Virus record (IMG/VR): IMGVR_UViG_3300005735_000046
Location: 1 to 25,078 of that record
DNA from: a virus
Direction: 5' to 3' (one strand)
DNA: 25,078 bases
The first letter of the stretch is position 1; each line of letters begins with the position of its first letter. Of this stretch, positions 1-7,477 are shown piece after piece. The position numbers and the translations under genes are program-made. A model generated the notes under the pieces. It saw only the letters and a program-made list of their open reading frames with translations, had not been told where the DNA came from and made no database searches.

Positions 1-1152
1 GAGTTTCCTGAGATTAAGCAGTTTATAAAAGATAAAGGAGAGTTTAATCCTAATTCAACTTTGCAATTAAGAGCATTGTTATTTGATTATATTGGACTGA
101 AGTCTGATAAGAAAACTGCAACGGGTGCGCTGTCAACTGATGCCGAAGTACTTGGCAACTTATCAGAAGAACATGATGTGCCTAAACATATTCTAGAAGT
201 CAGACAGAAAGTTAAAATCAAAACTACATATCTTGATAAAATTATACCAAACCTCGATAGAGATGGTAGACTTCGTACAGGTTTCAATCTTCACGGTACA
301 ACCAGTGGTAGATTGAGTAGTAGTGGTAAACTGAATATGCAACAGCTTCCAAGAGACAACCCAACAGTAAAAGGTTGTATCAAAGCAAAAGCTGGAAACA
401 AAATAGTTGCAATGGACTTAACAACAGCAGAGGTATACTGTGCGGCTGTACTTGCAGATGACAAAGGACTTATGAATGTATTTAAGTCTGGCGGTAATTT
501 TCATAGTACGATTGCGAAACAAGTATTCAGACTGCCAGGGGATGTTGACGACATAGCAGCAAACTTTGGTGCGCAAAGACAACAAGCAAAAGCTGTTACC
601 TTTGGCATCATGTACGGAGCAGGACCGAAAAAGATTAGTGAACAAGTAACAAAAGATAGTGGAGAGTATTTCAGTATGCAAGACGCAGCGAATACTATCA
701 AAGACTATTTTGAGGCTTTCCCTAAACTTCGTGAGTGGTTAGACTATCAGAAAAAGTTTATTCAAGCGAATGGATTTGTATATAGTAGATTTGGTAGAAA
801 GAGAAGATTACCTGATGTGTTTTCACAAGACAAGGGAATCGCCTCACACGAAGTGCGTAGTGGAATTAATTTCTTAGTGCAATCAGTTGCATCTGATATC
901 AACCTTATGGGCGGTATAGATATGCAAAGATACATAGAAAAGACAGGCATGAAGTCTAAAATATTTGCACTTGTTCACGATTCCGTACTAGCAGAAGTAC
1001 CTGAAGATGAGATAGAACATTATTCAGAAAAACTTCAGGAGTTTATACAAAAAGATAGAGGATTATCAATCCCAGGAGCTCCAGTCGGATGTGACTTTGA
1101 TGTTGCTGATGATTATTCACTAGGCAAGTTTGAAAAGTTATATGGAAATTAA
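1..1152 (+). CDS. polA: DNA polymerase family A, C-terminal part (5' truncated by window edge)
   Basis: The frame is open from base 1, so the N-terminal part (usually a 3'-5' exonuclease domain) lies outside the window; 383 residues remain. They cover palm and fingers of a Pol I/T7-type replicative polymerase. Motif A carries Asp139 and Glu144 (DLTTAE, in place of the common DYSQIE). Motif B has the full Arg193, Lys197, Phe201, Tyr205 spacing (RQQAK...FGIMYG). Motif C reads His326-Asp327-Ser328 where most family members have HDE. NMQQLP matches the conserved NLQNIP segment. Both catalytic aspartates are present, so the enzyme should be active. Phe at the O-helix position is the usual state, in contrast to the Tyr of T7. 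The next gene starts inside its last codons. The family call is secure; the motif A and C variants are phage-type deviations. Confidence 0.95.
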   Translation, partial: EFPEIKQFIKDKGEFNPNSTLQLRALLFDYIGLKSDKKTATGALSTDAEVLGNLSEEHDVPKHILEVRQKVKIKTTYLDKIIPNLDRDGRLRTGFNLHGTTSGRLSSSGKLNMQQLPRDNPTVKGCIKAKAGNKIVAMDLTTAEVYCAAVLADDKGLMNVFKSGGNFHSTIAKQVFRLPGDVDDIAANFGAQRQQAKAVTFGIMYGAGPKKISEQVTKDSGEYFSMQDAANTIKDYFEAFPKLREWLDYQKKFIQANGFVYSRFGRKRRLPDVFSQDKGIASHEVRSGINFLVQSVASDINLMGGIDMQRYIEKTGMKSKIFALVHDSVLAEVPEDEIEHYSEKLQEFIQKDRGLSIPGAPVGCDFDVADDYSLGKFEKLYGN

Positions 1153-1615
1153 TTTTGAGCCAGATTGGGATTATATGTTGGAAAAAGCTGCTGAGTTTTA
1201 CAGTAGGAATCCTTACATAGATTACAATACAGGATATACTTATGTAGACTATTGTGATAAAAATATAGAAACATTTCTAGGCACAAGCACGCCAATACTC
1301 AGTGGAATTAGTAAAAATAGGTATCTTTGGTTATCTCTCGGACATAATATGGGATTAGGAAAAGTAATAAGTACTAGGTTTGAATGGAGATGGGAGCATA
1401 GAGGACAAAAGTATTTCCCTAGAGGAGCTAATACTTGTATAGAGTGGAACTTAACTAAGAGAAAAGGATATATACTAGATCTCTCCAAAAGTAATAAAGT
1501 GTCAACAATACAACCTGAAGAAATATGGTTTTGTACTTATGGCGAACACAAGTATGAAAAGGTTATAGATTTTTGGAATAAAACATGGAATCAACAAAGG
1601 ACTTTGAATGACTAA
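1142..1615 (+). CDS. Unrecognised phage protein, 157 aa
   Basis: Starts at the ATG that overlaps the polymerase stop by 11 bp. An in-frame TTG at 1130 is possible, but it would begin deeper inside the polymerase gene and is less likely. The protein is rich in aromatic residues (many Trp and Tyr, for example FEWRWEHRG and NKTWNQQ), has no signal peptide or membrane segment, and shows no catalytic motif I recognise. It sits in a chain of overlapping genes between polymerase and the asparagine-synthetase-like gene and overlaps the next gene by 8 bp, so it is probably co-transcribed and translationally coupled. Function unknown. Confidence 0.75.
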   Translation: MEINFEPDWDYMLEKAAEFYSRNPYIDYNTGYTYVDYCDKNIETFLGTSTPILSGISKNRYLWLSLGHNMGLGKVISTRFEWRWEHRGQKYFPRGANTCIEWNLTKRKGYILDLSKSNKVSTIQPEEIWFCTYGEHKYEKVIDFWNKTWNQQRTLND

Positions 1616-2072
1616 ATATCCTGTTTATGTAATACATGGAGAGCCAGAGGAACTGGACAATATGTTATGGCTTGAAGACCAAGTCATTGATGATAGAAAT
1701 ATGTTAGGAAAAAGTCTTGGAATAAGAAGATTACAAACTCCAATGAAAAGTATTTATCCTTTGAAGTACCAATGTGATGATGAGGTAGCAATGTTAAAAC
1801 ATAGAGGAAAACATTTTGTAGACTCTGATGGTAAATATTTCTATAATGAAAAGCTCGATACAGCACCTTTAAAGTATCACAAAATTAAAAAAGTTATTAA
1901 AAAAGAGGTGGCGGCAGTAGTATGGATAAAGGATATTCCTTTTCCTTTTGCTATTGCTAGACCCCCAAGAGTAGAGCAAACATGGGCAGGTATACTTTAT
2001 AAAAAGGGTATACCTTATGCTATATGGGAGTTCACTGAAGAAAGGAAAAAAGATACATGGCGCAAGATTTAG
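1608..2072 (+). CDS. Unrecognised phage protein, 154 aa
   Basis: The ATG at 1608 has a ribosome binding site (AAAGGA about 6 bases upstream) and overlaps the previous stop by 8 bp. The protein is soluble and basic, with a lysine-rich central stretch (KIKKVIKKEV, about residues 92-101) followed by a more hydrophobic part with WIKDIPFPFAIARPP and WAGILYKKGIPYAIWEF. No domain was recognised. The gene is in the same overlapping chain as its neighbours and overlaps the small WYL_2-like gene by 16 bp. Being real is well supported by codon continuity, the ribosome binding site and packing; the function is unknown. Confidence 0.75.
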   Translation: MTKYPVYVIHGEPEELDNMLWLEDQVIDDRNMLGKSLGIRRLQTPMKSIYPLKYQCDDEVAMLKHRGKHFVDSDGKYFYNEKLDTAPLKYHKIKKVIKKEVAAVVWIKDIPFPFAIARPPRVEQTWAGILYKKGIPYAIWEFTEERKKDTWRKI

Positions 2073-2308
2073 ACAAAATGGTAAAAGGACTGGAAGAAGG
2101 AATAGTACTAGTACAGTACGAAGACTTAAGAACAGGCGAAACAAAAGAAAGAGAAATGACTTTAGTACCTGAAAATACTAGAGGCATGGATGCTCGTGCA
2201 TTAAATGATGGCGATAAACTAGGGGGTAGAATTCTTATGTTTGATGTTGAGTTTTCAAAGTGGGCAGATATAAGAGAAGATACAATTATTAGTTGGAAAA
2301 AATACTAA
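2057..2308 (+). CDS. Small WYL_2/DUF2693-like SH3-fold protein, 83 aa
   Basis: A small acidic and basic mixed protein. Its central pattern is a hydrophobic strand (GIVLVQYEDLRTGE), then a KEREMTLVPE strand, and at the end MFDVEFSKW...TIISWKKY. This matches, from memory, the layout of the phage WYL_2 (DUF2693) family: a VTF..KDGT strand, an MRCTL.PE strand, then a V.D...W...R...I strand, predicted as an Sm-like SH3 barrel. Such proteins are common in tailed phages and may bind nucleic acid or modulate transcription, but no role is established. Its stop codon shares one base with the start of the next gene (TAATG), so translation is probably coupled. Confidence 0.55.
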   Translation: MAQDLDKMVKGLEEGIVLVQYEDLRTGETKEREMTLVPENTRGMDARALNDGDKLGGRILMFDVEFSKWADIREDTIISWKKY

Positions 2309-3825
2309 TGTGTGGATTTGTTGTAAGCACTGAAGGAAATAGTATAGATGGCATGATAGATGCACAAAGATTCCGAGGCCCTGATGCGCGTGGAGAAACT
2401 ATTAGATACTTTAATGCATTAACATGGGCTCATGTACTGTTAGATATTTCTGGAGAAAAAGAAGTTCAACCTTATATAACAAGTAAAGGAAATATAATGG
2501 TATTCAATGGAGAAATGTATGATTCCAATATATCAAACGACACTAAATTCTTAGCAGATGGTTATGAAAAATATGGATTTAAGTTTATAGAGTTTACTAA
2601 TTGGCACGGCTCTTTTTGTTATATGGACTATAAAACAGGAATATGTGATATTGTAAGAGACCATTTTGGAGCAAAACCTTTGTGGATAAAAAGAGAAAAA
2701 AATAGTGGTATAACTATAACTACAAGTCTAACAAGTTTTAAAGACGTTAAAGCCCTCCCTTTAGCAGATAAATTTCTTGGCAATGCCATATGGATAGCAC
2801 ATAATAGTCCTTTTGAGGGAGTTAGAAAAGTAGAGCCTGGGCAAGTGTATCATTATAATATAATGTCAGGAGTATTAAAAAGAGGTTTAAATTTGTGGGG
2901 AGGTTACAAAATAGAAAACAATCCTTTTAATCCAGAACAGTTTAAAACTGAGCTAATAAAAGGGATAAGGAAAGTAGCAAAAAATAAACAAAAAACAGCT
3001 ATATTTTTAAGTGGTGGATTAGACAGTACTTGCGCATTAGGTATAGTAAAAGATATGGGGTTAGATTTAACCGCTTATATTTGTGCATATTCTGATGAAG
3101 AAGGAGATATGTATAGACAAGAAATATTTGCACAAGAATCAAAATTAGCAATTAAAACTTGTAAAGAGTGGGGAGTTCCCTACAAAGTAGTAACTCTAAG
3201 TAAACAACAAAGAGATGATTATGGAAAAGCTTGGATGGAAGGCAATAATTATATATGGAATGATAATAATAGAAGAGCCCCTAGATATGCTCTAGCCAAA
3301 GCAGCGTCTGAGGATGGGTGTAAGGTTGTCTTAACAGGAGACAGTGCAGATGAGTTTTTTAGTGGGTACCAACATCATTCTAAAAGATATACAAAAGGCT
3401 ATAATGATAGTTGGAAAAAAGAATGGCCTAAAAAATATACTTGGGTAGATGGTGGCATATTTGAGTATGATAAAGAAGGATTTAATTCTACATTATTTAT
3501 AGATTTAATGGTAACAAGTGAAAACAATGTGTTAGCTGCTGACCAGACTTGTGGGTTATTTGGAATGGAATCAAGGCCTGTATATCTTACTCAAGAATTT
3601 GCTAGATATATTTATCAACAAGATGGTAAGATAAAAATGAAATTACATAAAGACTATTCTTCAGGAACATATAAATACTTACTAAGAGAAGTTATGAAAG
3701 ACTATCTGCCACAACACATAAGAGAAAGAAAAAAGAAATGTGGGTGGTCTAGTCCTTGGGATAATAATTCCGATGAAATGAAAAAACAAAATAAAAAATT
3801 ATGGGAAGAATGGACAAAACAATAG
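2308..3825 (+). CDS. asnB: Asparagine-synthetase-like glutamine amidotransferase (AsnB family), 505 aa
   Basis: Two-domain enzyme. The N-terminal class II glutamine amidotransferase domain begins MCGFVV; Cys2 is the nucleophile exposed after Met removal. This fixes the start at 2308 rather than at an in-frame TTG at 2293. Further motifs are RGPD (23-26), NGE (67-69) and RDHFGAKPLW. The C-terminal AsnB domain has the ATP-binding PP-loop SGGLDS and the conserved-type segment TGDSADEFFSGY. The family makes asparagine from aspartate, glutamine and ATP, or amidates other carboxylates by the same chemistry. Length is close to AsnB (about 550 aa) but compact. The position equivalent to Arg49 of E. 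coli AsnB, which holds the glutamine carboxylate, seems to be Leu (HVLLDIS against HERLSIV). The substrate is therefore open: free asparagine supply or amidation of a surface or virion component. It lies next to a cytidylyltransferase gene. Confidence 0.88.
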   Translation: MCGFVVSTEGNSIDGMIDAQRFRGPDARGETIRYFNALTWAHVLLDISGEKEVQPYITSKGNIMVFNGEMYDSNISNDTKFLADGYEKYGFKFIEFTNWHGSFCYMDYKTGICDIVRDHFGAKPLWIKREKNSGITITTSLTSFKDVKALPLADKFLGNAIWIAHNSPFEGVRKVEPGQVYHYNIMSGVLKRGLNLWGGYKIENNPFNPEQFKTELIKGIRKVAKNKQKTAIFLSGGLDSTCALGIVKDMGLDLTAYICAYSDEEGDMYRQEIFAQESKLAIKTCKEWGVPYKVVTLSKQQRDDYGKAWMEGNNYIWNDNNRRAPRYALAKAASEDGCKVVLTGDSADEFFSGYQHHSKRYTKGYNDSWKKEWPKKYTWVDGGIFEYDKEGFNSTLFIDLMVTSENNVLAADQTCGLFGMESRPVYLTQEFARYIYQQDGKIKMKLHKDYSSGTYKYLLREVMKDYLPQHIRERKKKCGWSSPWDNNSDEMKKQNKKLWEEWTKQ

Positions 3826-4217
3826 GATTTACTTGTGGAGCATTTGATTTGCTACACGCAGGTCATATAGTAATGCTCAAAGAAGCAAAAGAAAACTGTG
3901 ACTATTTAATAGTAGGATTACAGACAGACCCTAGTCTAGATAGACAAGAAAAGAATATACCTGTTCAATCTGTATTTGAAAGATATATACAACTACGAGC
4001 AGTAAAGTATGTAGACGAGATTATTCCATATGATACAGAACAAAGTCTACTAGACTTACTAGAGGCTACAGAAATACATCTTCGATTTGTCGGAGAGGAT
4101 TATGTCGAGAGGCATTTTACAGGCAAAGGACTGCATGAGATTTTCTACACAAGTAGACAGCACTCTTTTTCTAGTACGAATTTAAGAAATAAGATACATG
4201 AAAGCAGTTCTAAGTAA
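3810..4217 (+). CDS. Cytidylyltransferase-like nucleotidyltransferase (TagD/glycerol-3-phosphate type), 135 aa
   Basis: Shows the nucleotidyltransferase signature GAFDLLHAGH near the N-terminus (GxFDxxHxGH) and the C-terminal SSTNLR segment (the family's STTxLR), with the usual length of about 130 residues. Family members join CTP to glycerol 3-phosphate, phosphoethanolamine or phosphocholine, or ATP to heptose phosphate, producing an activated alcohol or sugar for surface polymers. Start: ATG 3810 gives MDKTIGFTCGAFD, the usual spacing before the motif. ATG 3801 would add three residues and is equally possible. The gene overlaps the AsnB-like gene and the helicase gene. The precise substrate cannot be read from sequence. 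It fits a set of phage-encoded glycan genes seen elsewhere in the window. Confidence 0.85.
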   Translation: MDKTIGFTCGAFDLLHAGHIVMLKEAKENCDYLIVGLQTDPSLDRQEKNIPVQSVFERYIQLRAVKYVDEIIPYDTEQSLLDLLEATEIHLRFVGEDYVERHFTGKGLHEIFYTSRQHSFSSTNLRNKIHESSSK

Positions 4218-5481
4218 CAGAATATATATGAGTGTAACTAAAGAGTTACATAATTCTATAGAAAAAGAACTTACTTATACTATTGCTCCTCGTATACCAT
4301 CAGACCCACCTTTAGTATTTAAAACAATACGATTTATAAAAGAAGGTTTGATATCCATACCTATCGGAAGAATGGATTTAATCCCAGATGATTACGAAAT
4401 AGTAGATAAGAGAAATGAGTCGCCCATAGAACATGCAGATTTTAAGTTTGATTTACGACCAAGCCAAAAAGCGGTTCATGATGAGATTAATGACAATGCT
4501 ATAGTTAACGCTTGGGTAAGTTGGGGAAAGACTTTTACAGGTTTAGCTATCGCAGCGAAGCTTGGTCAGAAAACACTTGTTGTTACCCACACTACCAACT
4601 TAAGAAATCAGTGGGAAAAAGAAGTACGAAAATGTTTTGGAATTGAACCAGGCAGAATAGGTAGTGGAGACTTCAAGATTGACGCTCCTATAGTTATCGG
4701 GAATATTCAGAGTTTATACCGAAAAATGGACGACATAAAACAAGAATTTGGAACATTGATTTTAGATGAGATGCACCATGTTAGTAGTCCTACTTTTACG
4801 CGTATAGTAGACGAAATGCCTACTCGTTATAAGATAGGACTGACAGGAACATTAGAGCGTAAAGATGGTAGGCACGTAGTTTTTAGAGATTATTTTGGGA
4901 ATAATGTTTTTAAACCGCCTAAAGAGAATTATCTTATTCCATCTATACATATAGTAAAATCAGATATAAGATTCTTAGATGGGTCGTTTACGCCATGGGC
5001 AGAAAGAATTAATGACTTGGCATATAAAGAAGAATATGTACATAGTGTAGCTATGATTGCTTCTAAGTATGCAGCTTTAGGACATAATGTATTAGTAGTA
5101 TCAGATAGAGTACTTTTCCTAAAGGCTTGCGCTAGATTAGTAGGAGATAATGCGGTATCAATTACAGGGGACATGGATTTTCAAGAAAGAGAAGATACTA
5201 TGCAACTAATAAAAGGTAAAGATAAAAACATTTTATTTGGAACACAGTCTATTTTTTCAGAGGGAATATCACTAAATGAATTAAGTTGTTTAGTATTAGG
5301 AACGCCAGTTAACAATGAGCCTCTTCTCACGCAGTTAATAGGCAGAGTTATAAGAGAACAAAAGGGAAAAGTACAACCCATAGTGGTTGATATACATTTA
5401 AAAGGAAAAACAGCAACCCGTCAAGCTAATGCTAGAATGGGTTACTATATAAAACAGGATTATGAGGTAAAAATATTATGA
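4198..5481 (+). CDS. SF2 DNA/RNA helicase (UvsW/XPB-like), 427 aa
   Basis: Superfamily 2 motifs in order: LRPSQ (87-90, Q-like), an unusual motif I AWVSWGKT (105-112, Lys111 and Thr112 kept), motif II DEMH (190-193), motif III TGT (216-218, followed by LERKDG), motif V GTQSIFSEGISL (348-359) and motif VI QLIGRVIR (379-386). The order, size and the TLERKDG element are typical of the UvsW/RAD25-type phage helicases, which unwind branched DNA and help restart replication and recombination. Motif I lacks the usual Gly-Ser/Ala-Gly context (VSWGKT). The gene overlaps its neighbours by 20 bp and 4 bp (ATGA). Helicase identity is firm; the branch-migration role is inferred from family. Confidence 0.9.
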   Translation: MKAVLSNRIYMSVTKELHNSIEKELTYTIAPRIPSDPPLVFKTIRFIKEGLISIPIGRMDLIPDDYEIVDKRNESPIEHADFKFDLRPSQKAVHDEINDNAIVNAWVSWGKTFTGLAIAAKLGQKTLVVTHTTNLRNQWEKEVRKCFGIEPGRIGSGDFKIDAPIVIGNIQSLYRKMDDIKQEFGTLILDEMHHVSSPTFTRIVDEMPTRYKIGLTGTLERKDGRHVVFRDYFGNNVFKPPKENYLIPSIHIVKSDIRFLDGSFTPWAERINDLAYKEEYVHSVAMIASKYAALGHNVLVVSDRVLFLKACARLVGDNAVSITGDMDFQEREDTMQLIKGKDKNILFGTQSIFSEGISLNELSCLVLGTPVNNEPLLTQLIGRVIREQKGKVQPIVVDIHLKGKTATRQANARMGYYIKQDYEVKIL

Positions 5482-6422
5482 ACGAAAAATCAAGAGAAAT
5501 CACTCTAAACATAGAGGAAATGCGAAAAAATAAAGTATTTTTAGCTACACCTATGTACGGAGGTATGTGCCATGGACTATATACTAAGTCTTTAATGGAC
5601 ACCACAGGGACAGCTTTATCCCATGGATTATATCTACAAATATACTATATGTTTAACGAAAGCTTAATTACTAGAGCTAGAAATTATTGTGTGGCTAACT
5701 TTTTAAAGAGTGAGTGCGAATACTTACTTTTTGTAGATAGTGATATTGCTTGGGGAGCTATGGATTTGATGTATATGTGGCATCTAATCTCAGAAAATCC
5801 TGAAAAGTACAAAGTACTATGTGCTTTATATCCTAAGAAAACTATAGCTTGGGAGAAAGTATTACATGCAGCAAAAAGTGGTGCATACGACGATGACCCT
5901 AGAGGACTAGAAAAAGTTGCAGGAGATATGGTATTCAATCCTTTGCCTAACGAGTATGAAAATGGGCAAGCTCCTATATATGAGCCTGTAAAAATTAAAG
6001 AAGGTGCAACAGGATTTATGCTTATACACAGGTCTGTATTTGAAGAATATGATAAAGCTCATCCAGAAAGACTATATACTCCTGACCATTTAAGAGAAGG
6101 AGAGTTTGAACGAGGCGAACAGATTATGGCATATTTTGATTGTATAATCAATGACCAAAACAGATATTTAAGTGAAGATTATATGTTTTCGGAAACTGTA
6201 AGAGCATTGGGTATAGATATATGGGCACTGCCTATGGTAGAATTAATGCATTGTGGAGGCTACATATATCAAGGTAGTTTAATTAAAATGGCACAAGCGG
6301 GAGTACACGCTACTTTAGATCCTGCAGATGAAAGATTACTAAGAAAAGCAGGTAAAGGATTAAGTAACCGTCCTGACCCAGGAACTTTGAGTTCCCATAG
6401 TGCTGAGAAAAATAGTTCTTGA
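5478..6422 (+). CDS. GT-A glycosyltransferase (Anp1/MNN9-like or GT2-like), 314 aa
   Basis: The segment TRARNYCVANFL followed by YLLFVDSDIAW (Asp87-Ser88-Asp89, the metal-binding DXD) matches the GT-A architecture of Anp1/MNN9-type and related GT2 transferases: an aRN..v..fl stretch, then LlfvDsDi.w. A downstream KEGATGFMLIHRSVFEEY segment is also typical of phage members of this group (G.G.mlirr.vfe). No transmembrane segment or signal peptide, so cytoplasmic. The start overlaps the helicase stop by ATGA. The stop codon TGA (6420-6422) lies inside the -35 hexamer of the next promoter. Likely transfers a sugar from a nucleotide sugar; donor and acceptor unknown. Confidence 0.78.
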   Translation: MNEKSREITLNIEEMRKNKVFLATPMYGGMCHGLYTKSLMDTTGTALSHGLYLQIYYMFNESLITRARNYCVANFLKSECEYLLFVDSDIAWGAMDLMYMWHLISENPEKYKVLCALYPKKTIAWEKVLHAAKSGAYDDDPRGLEKVAGDMVFNPLPNEYENGQAPIYEPVKIKEGATGFMLIHRSVFEEYDKAHPERLYTPDHLREGEFERGEQIMAYFDCIINDQNRYLSEDYMFSETVRALGIDIWALPMVELMHCGGYIYQGSLIKMAQAGVHATLDPADERLLRKAGKGLSNRPDPGTLSSHSAEKNSS

Positions 6423-6447
6423 CACAATCTTAAAAATTTGTTATAAT
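6419..6447 (+). promoter_or_regulatory. Near-consensus sigma-70-type promoter with extended -10
   Basis: TTGACA at 6419-6424, a 17-base spacer and TATAAT at 6442-6447: both hexamers match the bacterial housekeeping consensus exactly at optimal spacing. TG one base before the -10 (TGTTATAAT) is the extended -10 element. Predicted transcription start is near 6454. It would drive the unit from 6475 to 10749 with host RNA polymerase. The 5' half overlaps the end of the upstream glycosyltransferase gene. A close copy lies at 10767. Confidence 0.85.
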
Positions 6448-6474
6448 ATGTTACTATTTAATTGGAATAAGATA

Positions 6475-6840
6475 ATGAGAGTAAGCGAAGGAAGTGTTGA
6501 TGATATAATACAAATCCTTCGTATTATGACTTATAAGATTCAACCAAAAAATTACTATGATAAAACGTTTAAGTTTTATCAGCATCGTTTCGGCGGCAAG
6601 TCGTATCTCCAAAATCCGAGAGAGCTACTTGAAGTTGGACGCACATTTAGTGATAGAGAAGTTGTAGAGTATGCAGGTGTTGCATCCTTTCGCAATTATC
6701 ACGACTATGTGAATACTAAAAACACCACACTAGACTGTTTGTTATCACCGATATCAGACGAAATTATAAAAAATAACAGACTGCTTGATATAAAGGATGG
6801 TCGGATTACCTTTATGTTTGAGGAGACAATGGAGAAATAA
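6475..6840 (+). CDS. Unrecognised phage protein, 121 aa, first gene after promoter
   Basis: The frame is open back to 6400, but the promoter at 6419-6447 predicts a transcript starting near 6454. The ATG at 6475 is therefore the first usable start, with GGA about 9 bases upstream; an ATG at 6448 would precede the transcript. The protein (MRVSEGSVDDII...) has a basic N-terminal half with KFYQHRFGGKSYLQNPRELL, then a helical-looking C-terminal half ending FMFEETMEK. It has no known catalytic motif, membrane segment or signal. It directly precedes the single-strand DNA-binding-like gene with a one-base gap, so a replication-associated accessory role is possible. Function unknown. Confidence 0.72.
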   Translation: MRVSEGSVDDIIQILRIMTYKIQPKNYYDKTFKFYQHRFGGKSYLQNPRELLEVGRTFSDREVVEYAGVASFRNYHDYVNTKNTTLDCLLSPISDEIIKNNRLLDIKDGRITFMFEETMEK

Positions 6841-6841
6841 A

Positions 6842-7477
6842 ATGGCAATTGGATTCAACCAAACCAAGGGCTCAGCCCAAAAAAACAAAATAGAAACATA
6901 TAACTACGCAGGTAAAGAAGACCACCACGTAAGACTGGTAGGAGACTTACTTCCTAGATATGTGTACTGGATTAAAGGAGAAAATGGCAAAAACATTCCT
7001 ATGGAGTGCTTATCTTTTGACAGAAACTCTGAAACATTCAACAATGTAGAACATGACCATGTTCGAGACTTTTACCCTGATTTAAAATGTGGATGGAGTT
7101 ATGCCGTTCAGTGTATTGACTACGCCGATAAATCTATAAAAGTTCTTAATCTAAAAAGAAAGTTATTCGACCAAGTTATAGTAGCAATGGAAGAGTTGGG
7201 AGACCCAACAGACCCAGTTACTGGTTATGACATTCATTTTAAAAGAAAGAAAACTGGTCCACAGGTATTCAACGTAGAATATCAGTTAGCAGTTCTTAAG
7301 TGTAAGCCAAGAGAATTGGAAGATTGGGAAAAAGAATTAATTTCAGGACTTAAGTCTATGGATGAAATTCTTGTTAGACCAACAGCAGATGCTCAGCTTG
7401 AACTATTAAGAAGAGTTAACGGCAATGACGCAGGTGAAGTATCAGAAGATATTTCTAGCGAGTTTGACGTATCATGA
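6842..7477 (+). CDS. Single-stranded DNA-binding protein, gp32/phage SSB-like, 211 aa
   Basis: Starts at ATG 6842, one base after the previous stop, with GGAG about 7 bases upstream. Features: a basic N-terminus (NQTKGSAQKNK), the segment VRLVGDLLPRYVYWIKG, a Cys-containing centre (FYPDLKCGWSYAVQCID), then LGDPTDPVTGYDI...KTGPQVFNVEY. These segments match what I recall of marine-phage proteins annotated as gp32-like SSBs. The C-terminus is acidic (GEVSEDISSEFDV), as in SSBs that recruit partners through an acidic tail. The context (polymerase, SbcCD, exonuclease) agrees. It would coat single strands during replication and recombination. The assignment rests on remembered family pattern and the acidic tail, without a decisive motif. 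Confidence 0.62.
   Translation: MAIGFNQTKGSAQKNKIETYNYAGKEDHHVRLVGDLLPRYVYWIKGENGKNIPMECLSFDRNSETFNNVEHDHVRDFYPDLKCGWSYAVQCIDYADKSIKVLNLKRKLFDQVIVAMEELGDPTDPVTGYDIHFKRKKTGPQVFNVEYQLAVLKCKPRELEDWEKELISGLKSMDEILVRPTADAQLELLRRVNGNDAGEVSEDISSEFDVS

Noticed and set aside
2293-2307. TTG start for the asparagine-synthetase-like gene
   Set aside because: The catalytic Cys must be residue 2 so that it becomes N-terminal; only ATG 2308 satisfies this.
6400-6474. Longer start for the 6475 gene (GTG 6400 or ATG 6448)
   Set aside because: The promoter occupies 6419-6447 and predicts transcription from about 6454, downstream of both candidate starts.
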